Shown: positions 51,993 through 61,312 of the stretch, one piece after another | How the letters are laid out: every line of letters starts with the position of its first letter | How positions within the stretch are numbered: the first letter of the stretch is position 1 | The notes under the pieces: generated by a model | The model's input: only the letters and a program-made list of their open reading frames with translations | Databases searched by the model: none | Told to the model about the DNA's origin: nothing | Program-made: the position numbers and the translations under genes | Assembly (NCBI RefSeq): GCF_021311115.1 | Contig: NZ_JAJTNP010000006.1 | Location: forward strand, 301,730 to 365,729 | Source of the DNA: Chryseobacterium gwangjuense | Lineage (GTDB): Bacteria; Bacteroidota; Bacteroidia; Flavobacteriales; Weeksellaceae | Reading direction: 5' to 3' | Length of the DNA: 64,000 nt

Positions 51993-53012
51993 ATGGTTTA
52001 TTTATTCTTTTTAGTATATTTTGTTTTATTACTAAGCGTAATTTTTCTCCGAAAAGCAAAATTTGTGAATTCATTTTTTGTTTTATCAGGAATGCTATTA
52101 TTTTTAATTGCAGGATTTAGAAGTGATGACGTAACAAATGATTATACTGGCTATGTTGATTATTATAATGCTGTTATAAATGATTCTTTTTCTAGAGTTG
52201 AACCATCATTTATCTATATCTCGAAACTAGTAGATAATCTATTTCATAATGTCTTATTCTTATTCGTAATATATGCATTTTTAGGAGTTTATTTTAAATA
52301 TATTGCAATCCGTAATTTATCGCATTTTAAATTACATTCAGTATTTATCTATTTTTGTAGTTTTTTTTTAATCCTAGAAATGACTCAAATTAGAGCCGGA
52401 GTTGCAGCAGGTCTAGTGCTATTGTGTATTAAGCCTATTAAAGAAAGAAAGATTTGGCTTTTTTTGTTCTTTTCATTGCTGGCCTTTTTTTTCCATTTTT
52501 CAGCATTAATAATTTTATTCTTTTATTTTTTAAATAGTAAGGAGATAAATAAAAAAGTTTATTTTGCCCTCATACCTTTAGGGTATATAATGTACTTTTC
52601 TAAGATCAATTTATTTTTTTTCTTAGACTTCCTTAAAATTGATCTTATCCAAATGAAGTTTGAGTCATATAGTACTTATGATAATGATATTAATTTATTT
52701 AATTATGTTTACCTGTCAAGGATTTTATTAGCTTCTTTTCTATTGTGGAAAATTAAATTAATAAAAGAGAAAAATGAGTATGCGATTTTGCTTATAAAAA
52801 TTTATTTTATTTCTCTATTTGTTTTTTCAGCTTTTGCTTCGATTCCTGGGATTAGTACAAGAATGAGTGAATTATTATTAATAGTAGAGATTATATTGAC
52901 ACCATGTTTATTATATGTGTTTAGAAATAGAGGGGTCGCTAATTTCTTTATTTTCATAATAGGACTTGTACATTTGTGTTTCTCGATATTTGTTACAAAA
53001 CTGTTATTATAA
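51993..53012 (+). CDS. EpsG-type polysaccharide polymerase (Wzy role)
   Basis: The product has 339 residues and about nine or ten membrane segments, for example YLFFLVYFVLLLSVIFL and LFFSLLAFFFHFSALIILFF. The EpsG-type motif is seen in AGFRSDDVTNDYTGYVDYY and the His-Phe-Ser segment FFHFSALI. It should polymerise repeat units on the outer face of the inner membrane. The gene is the most AT-rich of the locus (9 G+C of 60 at 52501-52560). Confidence 0.82.
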   Translation: MVYLFFLVYFVLLLSVIFLRKAKFVNSFFVLSGMLLFLIAGFRSDDVTNDYTGYVDYYNAVINDSFSRVEPSFIYISKLVDNLFHNVLFLFVIYAFLGVYFKYIAIRNLSHFKLHSVFIYFCSFFLILEMTQIRAGVAAGLVLLCIKPIKERKIWLFLFFSLLAFFFHFSALIILFFYFLNSKEINKKVYFALIPLGYIMYFSKINLFFFLDFLKIDLIQMKFESYSTYDNDINLFNYVYLSRILLASFLLWKIKLIKEKNEYAILLIKIYFISLFVFSAFASIPGISTRMSELLLIVEIILTPCLLYVFRNRGVANFFIFIIGLVHLCFSIFVTKLLL

Positions 53013-53047
53013 TATTTAAAATCTTAATCAATATATTTTTTACAAGA

Positions 53048-53929
53048 ATGGAAAGTCCAAAAATGTCAAAGGTAGCGAGTCTTATTATTACCTATAATCC
53101 TGATGAAAGATTGTTAAATCTGGTTGAGACAATTTATCATCAAGTTGGTCTTGTAATAATTGTTGATAATTTCTCAGATAATACTTCAAGTGTATTTATT
53201 CATTCAATTCAAAAAGAATACCCTGAAGTTAAAGTAATAAAGAATAACGAAAATTTTGGGATTGCTAAAGCTCTTAACCAAGGTTTAGAAGAGGCGAGAA
53301 ACTCAAATATTGATCATGTTTTAACTTTTGATCAGGATTCAACACCATTTGATAATATTGTTAGTGTAATAAGTGAAGTTTATGATTCATACAATAATAA
53401 GGCTGAAATTGGGGCTATTGGAGTAGGCTACGTTTCTAATCATAATGAAAGGTTTGTTGAGGGAAATAAAAATCAACTTTATTTTGAAAAAGATTATTTA
53501 ATTACTTCAGGATGTATGATTAGTGTTGATACATTCTTTAAGATAGGGGGGTTTAGAGAAGATTTTTTTATAGATAATGTAGATATCGAATATTCTTTGA
53601 GATTAAAAAAGAATGGAAAAAGATCGTTAATTACAACTAAACCAGGAATGATACATAAGGCTGGTGATCCATTAAGGAAAAAAGTTTTGGGTTTCACTAT
53701 CATATCATCTAATCATAGCAGTTTTCGTAGATATTTTATGTCTAGAAATCATGTTATCGTTACAAGAGATTATTTCTTGACCAATCCTTATTTTATTTTA
53801 AAATTGAATTTTTTCTATATCCTTTCAATTATTAAAATTATTGTGGTTGAAAAAGATATAAAATCTAAATTAAAAAGTAGTTATAGAGGTTTTAAAGATG
53901 CTTTCAATTATTCATTGCCAGCTAAATAA
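53048..53929 (+). CDS. Glycosyltransferase family 2 (rhamnosyltransferase-like)
   Basis: The product has 293 residues. The start at 53048 is chosen because the frame upstream (from 52976) overlaps the polymerase gene end. The GT2 fold begins ASLIITYNPDERLLNLVETI, and the DxD-type motif lies in VLTFDQDSTP. Later segments GFREDFFIDNVDIEYSLRLK and RRYFMSRNHVIV match RfbF-type rhamnosyltransferases. The donor sugar is unproven; a dTDP-sugar is likely. Confidence 0.85.
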   Translation: MESPKMSKVASLIITYNPDERLLNLVETIYHQVGLVIIVDNFSDNTSSVFIHSIQKEYPEVKVIKNNENFGIAKALNQGLEEARNSNIDHVLTFDQDSTPFDNIVSVISEVYDSYNNKAEIGAIGVGYVSNHNERFVEGNKNQLYFEKDYLITSGCMISVDTFFKIGGFREDFFIDNVDIEYSLRLKKNGKRSLITTKPGMIHKAGDPLRKKVLGFTIISSNHSSFRRYFMSRNHVIVTRDYFLTNPYFILKLNFFYILSIIKIIVVEKDIKSKLKSSYRGFKDAFNYSLPAK

Positions 53930-53949
53930 TAATTAATAAGGAAGAATTA

Positions 53950-54783
53950 ATGTTAAATGAAAAACTTGGATTTGTTTTTACAAATTTTAATAATGCCGAT
54001 TATACAATAAATGCAATAAAATCATTACAGAATGTAGGCAATGAAGATCGCATTCAAATTGTTATTGTAGATAATAATTCGGAAGAAAATGATATTACAA
54101 AATTAAAGTCTTTTACAGAAAATGCTTTAAATGTTGACGCAATTTTTAGTAACCAAAATGTAGGGTATTTTAAAGGGTTGAATATTGGAATTAAACATCT
54201 TAGACAAAATTATTCCCAGATAAATTGTATGATTGTGGGAAATAATGACGTTCTTTTTCCTGCCAATTTTTATGAATCTATATTTGATAATAAAAATTTA
54301 ATTTTAAAATATCCTGTTATTTCTCCAGATATTGTTACCAGTGATGGTTTTCATCAAAATCCGCATGTGGTGGAAGGTATAAGTAAAGCGAGAGAATTGC
54401 TTTACGATTTATACCATTCTAATTATAATATTGCCAGACTAATAATAAAACTTGCTAAAGTAACTCATAAATTTACAAGAAGAAAGGATGAGGATAATTA
54501 TGAAAAACCGGGCGAAATTTATCAGGGGTATGGAGCATGTTATATTTTGACACCTAAGTTTTTTGATTTATTTGAAGAACTTTATTCTCCGACTTTTTTG
54601 ATGTATGAAGAATATTTTTTAAGTAAACAATTGTTTGAAAAAGGTTACAAAGTTTTTTATGAACCTTCAATAAGCATCACTCATTTGATGCACGCAACAA
54701 CTGATAAACTTCCGGGAAGATTAAAATGGAAGTTTTCAAAACAATCTCATATTGAATATAGAAAAGATATTAAAATTATTTAA
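53950..54783 (+). CDS. Glycosyltransferase family 2
   Basis: The product has 277 residues. It starts GFVFTNFNNADYTINAIKSL and has VIVDNNSEEND, NVGYFKGLNIGI and the metal-binding-like MIVGNNDVLFP. The middle has GYGACYILTPKFFDLF and YEEYFLSKQLFEKGYKVFYE. It is a cytoplasmic-face glycosyltransferase of the same locus. It ends with its stop directly before the amidotransferase ATG (no gap). Confidence 0.85.
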   Translation: MLNEKLGFVFTNFNNADYTINAIKSLQNVGNEDRIQIVIVDNNSEENDITKLKSFTENALNVDAIFSNQNVGYFKGLNIGIKHLRQNYSQINCMIVGNNDVLFPANFYESIFDNKNLILKYPVISPDIVTSDGFHQNPHVVEGISKARELLYDLYHSNYNIARLIIKLAKVTHKFTRRKDEDNYEKPGEIYQGYGACYILTPKFFDLFEELYSPTFLMYEEYFLSKQLFEKGYKVFYEPSISITHLMHATTDKLPGRLKWKFSKQSHIEYRKDIKII

Positions 54784-55920
54784 ATGGAAACTAAATATCA
54801 AATTTGTACGAATTGTGTAATGGACACATCAGATTCAAAAATAACTTTTGATGATAAAGGAATGTGTGATCATTGTAATGATTTTTATACCAATGTAAAA
54901 CCAAATTGGCATACGGACGAAAAAGGTAGAAAAGAGCTAGAAGAAACTATCGCAAAAATAAAAAAAGAAGGAGAAGGAAAGGAGTTTGATTGTATTTTAG
55001 GTATGAGTGGTGGTGTTGACAGTTCTTATATGCTTCATTTGGCAGTTAAGGAATTTGGACTGCGTCCACTTGTATTTCATGTTGATGGAGGATGGAACTC
55101 GGAATTGGCTGTGCATAACATTCAGGTTATGGTAGACAAATTGGGGCTTGATCTTTACACGGAAGTGATCAACTGGGAAGAAATGAAAGATTTTCAGCTT
55201 GCTTTCTTCAAATCAGGAGTTCCACATCAGGATATTCCACAGGATCATGCATTTATAGCAACGCTTTATAATTTTGCAGATAAACATAATATAAAATACA
55301 TCCTGAATGGAGGTAATATTTCAACGGAATGTGTAAGAAATCCAATGGAATGGTTGTATTACGGTACAGATATGGCTCAGCTTAAAGATATTATTAAAAA
55401 ATTTGGTACTATTAAAATGGAATCCTATCCTTTTAGTCCAATTTTCAGACATAAATTCTACTTGCGTTATATTCGCAAAATTCAGGTTGTAAAACCATTG
55501 AACAATATGCCATACATAAAAGAGAATGCTTTGCAGATTCTAGCAGATGAATATGGATGGAAACCTTATCCTCAAAAACACTTTGAATCTCGTTTTACAA
55601 AATTCTATGAAGGATATTGGATGCCCGAGAGATTTGGTTTCGATACCCGTAGAGTTCAATACTCTAGTTTAATTCTTACGGGGCAAATGACTAGAGAAGA
55701 TGCTCTTGAGAAATTAAAGAAGCCGGCCTATAATCCGGAAACAATTCAGGAAGAGTTCAATTACATTGGAACAAAACTTGGTATAAGCTCTGATGAACTT
55801 AGGAAGTACTTTGAGATGCCGAAGAAATTTTATTGGGACTACAAAAATCAGGAATCTTTGTTTAATTTTGGTGCAAAAGTTTTAAAGTTTCTGGGAATAG
55901 AAAGATCAATTAAAAGATGA
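54784..55920 (+). CDS. N-acetyl sugar amidotransferase (WbpG/PseA-like)
   Basis: The product has 378 residues. An N-terminal zinc-like cluster is seen (CTNCVMDTS and CDHCNDF). The PP-loop ATP site is MSGGVDSSYML at residues 74-84. The family converts an acetamido sugar to an acetamidino sugar, using ammonia supplied by HisH/HisF partners, as WbpG does in Pseudomonas aeruginosa. The two next genes encode just such partners. The substrate may be the ManNAcA-type sugar made by WecB/WecC, which is inference. Confidence 0.92.
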   Translation: METKYQICTNCVMDTSDSKITFDDKGMCDHCNDFYTNVKPNWHTDEKGRKELEETIAKIKKEGEGKEFDCILGMSGGVDSSYMLHLAVKEFGLRPLVFHVDGGWNSELAVHNIQVMVDKLGLDLYTEVINWEEMKDFQLAFFKSGVPHQDIPQDHAFIATLYNFADKHNIKYILNGGNISTECVRNPMEWLYYGTDMAQLKDIIKKFGTIKMESYPFSPIFRHKFYLRYIRKIQVVKPLNNMPYIKENALQILADEYGWKPYPQKHFESRFTKFYEGYWMPERFGFDTRRVQYSSLILTGQMTREDALEKLKKPAYNPETIQEEFNYIGTKLGISSDELRKYFEMPKKFYWDYKNQESLFNFGAKVLKFLGIERSIKR

Positions 55921-56531
55921 TAACAATTATAGATTACGGTTCAGGAAATATCAATGCAATAGCAAATATTTACGAAAAACTCAGAGTTGCTTACACAATT
56001 GCAAAGGATCCTGCGCAGGTGATAAATGCTCAGAAGATATTTCTTCCGGGAGTAGGTTCATTTGATGAGACTATTTCAATGCTTGATACAATTGGTTTCA
56101 GAGAAGTCTTAGATAAGGAAGTACTGATAAATAAGGTTCCTATCATCGGGATTTGTGTCGGAATGCAGATTCTTGCAGAAAGTAGTGAAGAAGGTTCTTT
56201 AAAAGGTTTAGGATATATTAAAGGAAAAGTTAGAAAAATTGACTCTTCTACCCTTACTCATAAACCCAAATTACCTCATTTAGGATGGAATTCCATCAAT
56301 ATTGAGAAAGACCATAAAATCCTTCAGAATATTGATCCGAAATTAGGTTTTTATTTTCTTCATTCTTACTATTTCGAATGTACAGATGAATCAGATATTC
56401 TTACAACTTCTATCTATGGAAAATCCTTTGCTTCATCGGTAACCAAAGAAAATGTATTCGGAATACAGTTTCATCCTGAAAAGAGTCATCATAACGGAGT
56501 TAATTTACTCCATAATTTCGCATTACTATAA
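55917..56531 (+). CDS. hisH2: HisH-like glutamine amidotransferase for sugar amidation
   Basis: The product has 204 residues. The glutaminase triad is visible: Cys80 in IIGICVGMQIL, and His and Glu in GIQFHPEKSHHNG. It releases ammonia from glutamine. Although it is homologous to histidine biosynthesis HisH, its place between an amidotransferase and HisF-like gene in a polysaccharide locus indicates a role in sugar amidation. It overlaps the preceding gene by 4 nt and the next by 1 nt. Confidence 0.92.
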   Translation: MITIIDYGSGNINAIANIYEKLRVAYTIAKDPAQVINAQKIFLPGVGSFDETISMLDTIGFREVLDKEVLINKVPIIGICVGMQILAESSEEGSLKGLGYIKGKVRKIDSSTLTHKPKLPHLGWNSINIEKDHKILQNIDPKLGFYFLHSYYFECTDESDILTTSIYGKSFASSVTKENVFGIQFHPEKSHHNGVNLLHNFALL

Positions 56532-57304
56532 TGTTACGATCAAGAATTATTCCCTGTCTTTTGGTACATAAAAAAGGACTTGTAAAAACAGTTAATTTCA
56601 AAGATCCCAAATATGTAGGAGATCCTATCAATGCTGTTAAAATATTCAATGAAAAAGAGGTTGATGAATTGATGGTCATTGATATTGATGCCACTGTAGA
56701 AGGCAGAGAGCCCGACTTTGAGATGATTAAGAATATTGCCGTAGAATGCAGAATGCCCTTTTGTTATGGTGGTGGAGTGAAAACGGTTGCTCATGCTAAG
56801 AAAATTATTAGCCTGGGTGCTGAAAAGGTTGCTATTAGTGCTGCTGCATTACAAAATACTAAACTTTTAAAAGAGATTGCTGATGCGGTAGGTATTCAAA
56901 GTGTTGTTGTCGTAATTGATATAAAAAAGAAGAAGTTTTTTGGTGGATATGAAATTGTAACGCACAACGGAAAAAAATCGGCAGATATAAAACTTGAGCG
57001 TTTTCTTAAAGAACTCAACGAAATAGGGATTGGCGAACTTGTTATCAATTCTGTGGATGAAGATGGCAAAATGAGCGGATACGATTTCAAGTTGTTTGAC
57101 ATGATAAGAAAAGAGACTGATATGCCTATGACTATTTTAGGCGGAGCCGGTTCAATAGAAGATATACGTAATGCCATCGAAAGATATCAAACCATAGGAG
57201 TTTCTGCCGGAAGTCTTTTTGTTTTTAAAGGAAAATATAGAGCAGTACTTATAAGTTATCCTTCTATAGACGAAAGATGGAATTTATACCAATTGAAAAA
57301 TTAA
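56531..57304 (+). CDS. hisF2: HisF-like cyclase subunit for sugar amidation
   Basis: The product has 257 residues. The TIM barrel is seen from RSRIIPCLLVHKKGLVKTVN, with DELMVIDIDATVEG and FCYGGGVKT, then GELVINSVDEDGKMSGYD and ILGGAGS. It channels ammonia from HisH to the amidotransferase WbpG-like enzyme. In canonical HisF the active residues are two Asp (D11 and D130); here the first position is Cys (IIPCLLV), so cyclase activity of histidine biosynthesis is likely lost. Confidence 0.9.
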   Translation: MLRSRIIPCLLVHKKGLVKTVNFKDPKYVGDPINAVKIFNEKEVDELMVIDIDATVEGREPDFEMIKNIAVECRMPFCYGGGVKTVAHAKKIISLGAEKVAISAAALQNTKLLKEIADAVGIQSVVVVIDIKKKKFFGGYEIVTHNGKKSADIKLERFLKELNEIGIGELVINSVDEDGKMSGYDFKLFDMIRKETDMPMTILGGAGSIEDIRNAIERYQTIGVSAGSLFVFKGKYRAVLISYPSIDERWNLYQLKN

Positions 57305-57321
57305 AACACATTAGAAAATAA

Positions 57322-59439
57322 ATGAAGCAAATTATACAGTCATTTAAAACTGGAGAAACAATTTTAGAAGAAGTGCCTGCACCTCAGATAAAAAGAGGAT
57401 GTATCTTAATACAAACAACACGTTCTCTTGTTTCATTGGGAACTGAGCGTATGTTGGTAGAGTTCGGGAAATCAAATTTAATTTCCAAAGCACGTCAACA
57501 GCCGGATAAAGTAAAACAGGTATTAGATAAAATTAAAACAGACGGATTAATGCCAACTGTTGAAACCGTTTTCAATAAATTGGGGGAACCTCTTCCTTTA
57601 GGGTACTGTAATGTGGGACGTGTAATTGGAGTGGGTGAAGGAGTTAATGATTTCAAAATAGGAGATCGAGTAGCTTCTAATGGTCAGCATGCAGAATTTG
57701 TCTGCATCCCCCAAAATTTGGTAGCACATATTCCGGATAATATTTCTGACGAAGAAGCTACTTTCACTGTTATAGGTTCTATTGGTCTTCAGGGAATTCG
57801 TCTACTTAATCCAACTTTAGGAGAAACAGTAGTCGTTGTAGGTTTAGGATTAATAGGATTACTTACAGCACAGTTACTTGTTGCAAACGGATGTAGAGTA
57901 ATTGGTTCAGATATTGACGAATCTAAATTGAAAATGGCTGAACAATGGGGAATTATTCCATTTAATCCATTAAAAGGAGATGTCGTAAAATTTGTTGAAG
58001 ACCTTACTGACGGAATTGGTGCAGATGGGGTAATAATCACTGCTTCTGCAAAAAATAACGATATCATTTCTCAATCTGCACGCATGAGTAGAAAAAGAGG
58101 TCGAATCATTTTAGTAGGAGTAATCGGTTTAGATATCAGCAGAGCAGAATTTTATGAAAAAGAACTGACTTTTCAGGTTTCCTGCTCATATGGACCGGGT
58201 AGATATGATGAAAATTACGAGCAAAAAGGGATAGATTATCCTTTGCCTTTTGTACGTTGGACTGAAAAAAGGAATTTTGAAACCATACTTCAGGCAATCA
58301 GTACAAAACGTATTTTTGTCGAAGAAATGATAACAGAAGTTGTTGAACTAAATGATTACCTCAACATTTACGGTGAAATAGGAAGCAGTCATTCTATTGC
58401 ATCCATATTAAAATATGATGAAGGCACTCAGTTAAATCCAAGTCGTAATGTAAAATTAACAGATACCAATTTTTCAGGCTCAAAAGGAGTAATAGGAATT
58501 ATCGGTTCTGGTAACTTTACAAAAATGACGATGATGCCTGCTTTAAAGGATAGTGGTGCTAACTATAAATATATTGCAAGTAATGGAGGGGTAACCGGAA
58601 CAGCAGTTGCTCAAAAATATAATATAGCTAATTCTACAACCGATTATAAACAAATTTTAAATGATCCTGAAGTAGATCTTGTTTTAATTACGACCCGTCA
58701 TGATCTGCATGCTCCAATGGTAAAAGAAACATTGACAGCAGGTAAAAATGTATTTGTTGAAAAGCCTTTGGCATTAAATCTGACTGAATTAAATGAAATA
58801 ATAGAAATTCAGCAGAAAACAGGTAAAAATATCACAGTAGGTTTTAATCGTAGATTTTCTCCTCATACAGTTAAAATCAAACAATTGGTAGGTAATGCTC
58901 CAATGAACGTCATCGCTACGATGAATGCAGGATTTATTCCTCCGAATGTTTGGGTACATGATATGAAAGTTGGTGGAGGGCGTATCATTGGTGAAGCTTG
59001 TCATTATATTGATTTAATTACCTATCTTACAGGAAGCAAAGTAAAATCTGTATGTATGAATTCAATGGGAATAAACCCTGAAGAAAATACAGATAATGCT
59101 TCAATTCTTTTAAAATACGAAAATGGTTCTACAGGAGTTATCAATTATTTTGCAAATGGTTCAAAAGCGTATTCTAAAGAAAGACTGGAAGTGTTTTCTC
59201 AGGAGAGAACATTTATAATGGATAACTTTAGAAAAACAGAAGGATTTGGAGTAAAAGGCTTTTCTAAACTGAAAACAAGCTTAGATAAAGGGCACAAAAA
59301 CCAATTCCATACGCTAATTAAGAAAATTAAAGAAGGAGGAAGTCCTTTGATTCCGCTGGACGAAATTATCAATACTACAAAAGCATCTTTTGCTGCAGTT
59401 GAGAGTTTAAAAACTAAAAGCTGGATAGATATAGATTAA
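57322..59439 (+). CDS. Bi-domain oxidoreductase: zinc-ADH-like plus Gfo/Idh/MocA
   Basis: The product has 705 residues and is a natural fusion. Residues 1-360 form a medium-chain dehydrogenase (TRSLVSLGTERMLVEFGKS, with NAD site VVVGLGLIGLLTAQLL). Residues 385-705 form a Gfo/Idh/MocA enzyme (GVIGIIGSGNFTKMTMMPAL, then FVEKPLALN at about 478 and GGGRIIGEACHYIDL). The reaction is unknown; a redox modification of a sugar or its lipid-linked form is likely. Such fusions are often found beside heparinase-like genes in polysaccharide loci, as here. Confidence 0.88.
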   Translation: MKQIIQSFKTGETILEEVPAPQIKRGCILIQTTRSLVSLGTERMLVEFGKSNLISKARQQPDKVKQVLDKIKTDGLMPTVETVFNKLGEPLPLGYCNVGRVIGVGEGVNDFKIGDRVASNGQHAEFVCIPQNLVAHIPDNISDEEATFTVIGSIGLQGIRLLNPTLGETVVVVGLGLIGLLTAQLLVANGCRVIGSDIDESKLKMAEQWGIIPFNPLKGDVVKFVEDLTDGIGADGVIITASAKNNDIISQSARMSRKRGRIILVGVIGLDISRAEFYEKELTFQVSCSYGPGRYDENYEQKGIDYPLPFVRWTEKRNFETILQAISTKRIFVEEMITEVVELNDYLNIYGEIGSSHSIASILKYDEGTQLNPSRNVKLTDTNFSGSKGVIGIIGSGNFTKMTMMPALKDSGANYKYIASNGGVTGTAVAQKYNIANSTTDYKQILNDPEVDLVLITTRHDLHAPMVKETLTAGKNVFVEKPLALNLTELNEIIEIQQKTGKNITVGFNRRFSPHTVKIKQLVGNAPMNVIATMNAGFIPPNVWVHDMKVGGGRIIGEACHYIDLITYLTGSKVKSVCMNSMGINPEENTDNASILLKYENGSTGVINYFANGSKAYSKERLEVFSQERTFIMDNFRKTEGFGVKGFSKLKTSLDKGHKNQFHTLIKKIKEGGSPLIPLDEIINTTKASFAAVESLKTKSWIDID

Positions 59440-59443
59440 TGGT

Positions 59444-61312
59444 ATGAATCTTAAATTAGCCATACAATTATATAAAAACATGGGAACACGGTATGTAGCA
59501 TACCGTGTTCGTCATGAGTTTGAAAAAAAGACGGGGCAACTCAAGAAAAAACATCCATATAATCTCACTCTTTCTAAACCAATTTCTTTAGCAGATTGGA
59601 AAGTATCCAAGAAAGAGTTTTTAATTGATGCCAAAGAAAAATTACAAATACAAAAAATAAATTCTCAACAATTAAAAGAAAAAGCCGAGAAGATTATTTC
59701 GGGAGAATTATTGTTTTTTAATGCAAATTGGTTATCCCTAGGAAAAGATTATAATTGGATTACGAATCCTTCAAATGGTTATCAGTATGATAATACAAAG
59801 CATTGGTCGGAAATCCCTGATTTGTCTGAAGAAGCAGGTGATATAAAATTTGTCTGGGAAAAGTCAAGGTTTTCCTATTTGTTGACTTTAATTCGTTATG
59901 ACTATCATTTTGATCAAGATTTATCAGAATTTATTTTTTCGGAAATCGATTCTTGGATAAGTGCTAACCCAATTAATCAAGGACCTAATTGGAGATGTAG
60001 CCAAGAAATTTCTTTGCGTATATTCAACTGGTGTTTTGCGCTCTATTATTATCAGAATTCAACAGCATTAACAGAAGACAGATGGAAAAAGATACAGAAT
60101 GTTATGTATGCGTCTCTTCATCATGTGTATCATCATATTGATTTTTCAAGGATAGCGGTGCGTAATAATCATGCGATCACAGAAACATTATTTCTGAGCT
60201 TATCAAATATTTTATTTCCATTTATTCCTGAAGCAAAAAAATGGTCCGAAAAAGGTTTGAAATGGTTTGAAGAAGAAATCAATTATCAAATCTATAATGA
60301 TGGTACATTTTTGCAGTTTTCAATGAATTATCATCGCGTAGTTATTCAGTTGTTGTCTTTTGGAATAAGCTTGACACAAAAAAATAATTTTTGGTTTTCT
60401 GATACTGTTTATGATAAAGCATACAAATCATTGAATTTTCTTTATCAATGTATGCAGGATGAAAATGGAAAACTTCCCAATTATGGTTCAAATGATGGGG
60501 CATTATTTTTCCCTTTAGCTGACGCTGATTACAGAGACTATAGACCTCAACTCAATACACTACACTATATTTTAACCGGAAAAAATATTTTCGAAAACAA
60601 TGAAATTGAAGAAGATTTATGTTGGAACGGGAAAATATTTGCTCAAAAAAATTTCAAGCCAATTTCTAAACAGAAAGGAACGCTTTCATTTGAGAATGGA
60701 GGATACTATTTATGCAGAAATAATGATTTCTTTACCTTTATCAGATGTGGAAACCATAAAGATCGCCCTGCACAGGCGGATAATTTACATTTGGATATAT
60801 GGTATAAAGGAAACAATATATTACGTGATTCCGGTACCTATAAATATAATACAGATGCTGAAAAGCTAAAATATTTTATGGGCTCTCTTTCTCATAATGT
60901 GGTTATGGTAAATGATGAATCGCAAATGTTGAAAGGCGGGCGTTTTATATGGTATTTTTGGTCACAGAAACTTAAAGCTGGATGGACAGAAACGGAAACC
61001 GAATATTTATTCACGGGAAGAATTAAAGCTTTTGAATTTCTAAATAAAAATGCATTTCAAGATCGTACGATTAGAGTTTCTAAAATAAATCCTCAGTGGG
61101 TTGTTGAAGATAATCTTCAAAATTTAGATGATTTTTCAATGAAACAGATTTGGCATCCAAACGATAACAAACTTAATATTGAATCTGATAAAGAAAGACA
61201 TAAATTCGATTCATTTAATTCAGATTATTACGGAAACTACACGGATGAAAAATCTGTTTATTTTGAATTTAATAAAAATATCAGTACAATAATTACTTAT
61301 AATCTATCATGA
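59444..61312 (+). CDS. Heparinase II/III-family protein
   Basis: The product has 622 residues. The helical (alpha/alpha) part is seen in WRCSQEISLRIFNWCFALYY, NNHAITETLFLSL and FSMNYHRVVIQLL. The beta-sandwich part has HKDRPAQADNLHLDIWYKG, DSGTYKYN and SLSHNVVMVND. No signal peptide is evident, so it may act in the cytoplasm, perhaps on lipid-linked intermediates, rather than degrading polymer outside. The catalytic role is uncertain. It overlaps the next gene by 4 nt. Confidence 0.88.
   Translation: MNLKLAIQLYKNMGTRYVAYRVRHEFEKKTGQLKKKHPYNLTLSKPISLADWKVSKKEFLIDAKEKLQIQKINSQQLKEKAEKIISGELLFFNANWLSLGKDYNWITNPSNGYQYDNTKHWSEIPDLSEEAGDIKFVWEKSRFSYLLTLIRYDYHFDQDLSEFIFSEIDSWISANPINQGPNWRCSQEISLRIFNWCFALYYYQNSTALTEDRWKKIQNVMYASLHHVYHHIDFSRIAVRNNHAITETLFLSLSNILFPFIPEAKKWSEKGLKWFEEEINYQIYNDGTFLQFSMNYHRVVIQLLSFGISLTQKNNFWFSDTVYDKAYKSLNFLYQCMQDENGKLPNYGSNDGALFFPLADADYRDYRPQLNTLHYILTGKNIFENNEIEEDLCWNGKIFAQKNFKPISKQKGTLSFENGGYYLCRNNDFFTFIRCGNHKDRPAQADNLHLDIWYKGNNILRDSGTYKYNTDAEKLKYFMGSLSHNVVMVNDESQMLKGGRFIWYFWSQKLKAGWTETETEYLFTGRIKAFEFLNKNAFQDRTIRVSKINPQWVVEDNLQNLDDFSMKQIWHPNDNKLNIESDKERHKFDSFNSDYYGNYTDEKSVYFEFNKNISTIITYNLS

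Noticed and set aside
55917..57304. HisH and HisF as histidine biosynthesis genes.
   Set aside because: No other his gene is near. They overlap an N-acetyl sugar amidotransferase, and HisF lacks the first catalytic Asp.
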